The notes under the pieces were generated by a model. The model saw only the letters and a list, made by a program, of their open reading frames with translations, had not been told where the DNA came from and did not search any database. From Streptomyces nigra (GTDB taxonomy: Bacteria; Actinomycetota; Actinomycetes; Streptomycetales; Streptomycetaceae), in assembly GCF_003074055.1 (NCBI RefSeq), contig NZ_CP029043.1:2472501-2536500 (forward strand): DNA of 64,000 nucleotides, given 5' to 3'. Below are positions 63,364 through 64,000 of this stretch, piece by piece; position 1 is the stretch's first letter; every line of letters starts with the position of its first letter. The translations under genes and the position numbers were made by a program.

Positions 63364-64000
63364 ATGAACGCACACGCCGGGGCGCCCCGCGTCCGGGACG
63401 GCGGCTCCGCCCACTGGTGGCGGCGTCTGCGGGCGGGCCTGCGCGGCTGGGGCGGCGTCGGCGCGATGGCGCTGGTCTGCGCCCTGGCGGTCAGCGCCGC
63501 GCTGCTCCTCCCCCTGTCCCAGCCCGCCGGCGACGGCACCCCGGCCGGGCACGGCGTGACCCGTGCCGTGCAGGCCAGGGCCGACGACTGTAAGGACCCG
63601 CAGGACCGCAGCCTGCCGCCGTCCGGCGGCGACGGGAGGACGCCGACGATCGACGCCGTCAAGGCCCGCGAGGACCGGCGTCTGGTCGTCGGCGTCGACA
63701 CCAACAGCTATCGCTGGGGCTACCTCGACCCGAACAACCCCTCGGGCGATCTGGAGGGGTTCGACATCGACCTGGTCCACCGGATAGCCGAGGACCTGCT
63801 GGGCGACCGCGACGCCGTGCGGTTCAAGGCCATCCCGACCAGCCGCCGTATCGAGGCGATCCAGAAGGGCGAGGTCGACATGGTGGTGCGCACCATGACG
63901 ATCACCTGTGACCGGCTGGAGCAAGTCGCGTTCTCCGCGCCCTACTTCGTCACCGGCCAGCAGGTCCTCGCACCCAAGACGTCGCAGGTCACCGGGTTCG
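63364..64000 (+). CDS. glnH: Membrane-anchored amino-acid binding protein, GlnH-like (partial, runs off window)
   Basis: The first 212 residues are visible. A short cytoplasmic start, one transmembrane anchor (GAMALVCALAVSAALLLPL), then a family 3 binding domain: VVGVDTNSYRWGYLDP, LEGFDIDLVHRIAEDLLG, GEVDMVVRTMTITCDRLEQV. Ligand-contact residues of Asp/Glu-binding proteins are consistent. Truncated by the window end. The next gene outside may be pknG. Confidence 0.8.
   Translation, partial: MNAHAGAPRVRDGGSAHWWRRLRAGLRGWGGVGAMALVCALAVSAALLLPLSQPAGDGTPAGHGVTRAVQARADDCKDPQDRSLPPSGGDGRTPTIDAVKAREDRRLVVGVDTNSYRWGYLDPNNPSGDLEGFDIDLVHRIAEDLLGDRDAVRFKAIPTSRRIEAIQKGEVDMVVRTMTITCDRLEQVAFSAPYFVTGQQVLAPKTSQVTGF

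Overview
The window is very GC-rich. Genes are densely packed, with frequent GTG starts, ATGA stop/start overlaps and Tat lipoprotein signals. Together with recognisable families (SodF with a Nur-type operator, a csnR-csnEFGHK cluster, GlnX-GlnH, paired PepN, actinobacterial leader peptides) this points to a Streptomyces chromosome, probably core-arm sequence colinear with the S. coelicolor sodF-csn region. I see no tRNA, rRNA, integrase, insertion sequence or CRISPR.

Layout. 1-6.6 kb: a sulfur-acquisition locus with a conserved RHVDL-type leader peptide, a ROK regulator, a second Cys-rich leader candidate, a sulfonate-type ABC importer, a flavin monooxygenase and a TauD-like dioxygenase. 6.7-9.2 kb: an amino-acid permease, then sodF with its Nur box and a probable 3'UTR-derived sRNA. 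9.2-21.4 kb: a divergent sugar/polyol catabolic locus with a histidine phosphatase and FGGY kinase on one side. On the other side are a solute-binding protein, two permeases, two ATPases, a DeoR regulator, a 2-hydroxyacid dehydrogenase and a second FGGY kinase, followed by a Tat-exported glycerophosphodiesterase. 21.4-27.3 kb: a DsbA-like protein, aminopeptidase N, an AbiEi/Vsr-like protein and a secreted serine hydrolase.

27.4-32.3 kb is the most unusual part: a STAND (NLR-like) NTPase with a membrane anchor, a Crp/Fnr regulator, a class III cyclase-like protein and two small proteins. Four of the five carry a short Asn/Gly-rich motif resembling bacterial amyloid-signalling motifs. I propose that they form one signalling or defence module.

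32.5-44 kb: a large secreted subtilase, an ECF sigma/membrane-protein pair, asd, a second aminopeptidase N, a DUF1203 protein, and a FAD monooxygenase/TetR pair separated by a striking array of 14-bp repeats. 44-51.3 kb: a small membrane protein, malQ with a one-base frameshift, and an ECF sigma/zinc anti-sigma/ABC-transporter operon. 51.4-54.8 kb: HNH nuclease, MscS channel and MFS exporter. 54.8-61.7 kb: the chitosan-oligosaccharide operon csnR-csnEFGHK. 61.9-64 kb: glnX and the start of glnH, so pknG may lie just beyond the edge.

All calls come from reading the sequence. No database search was run, and operators, promoters and the motif-based module are inferences.
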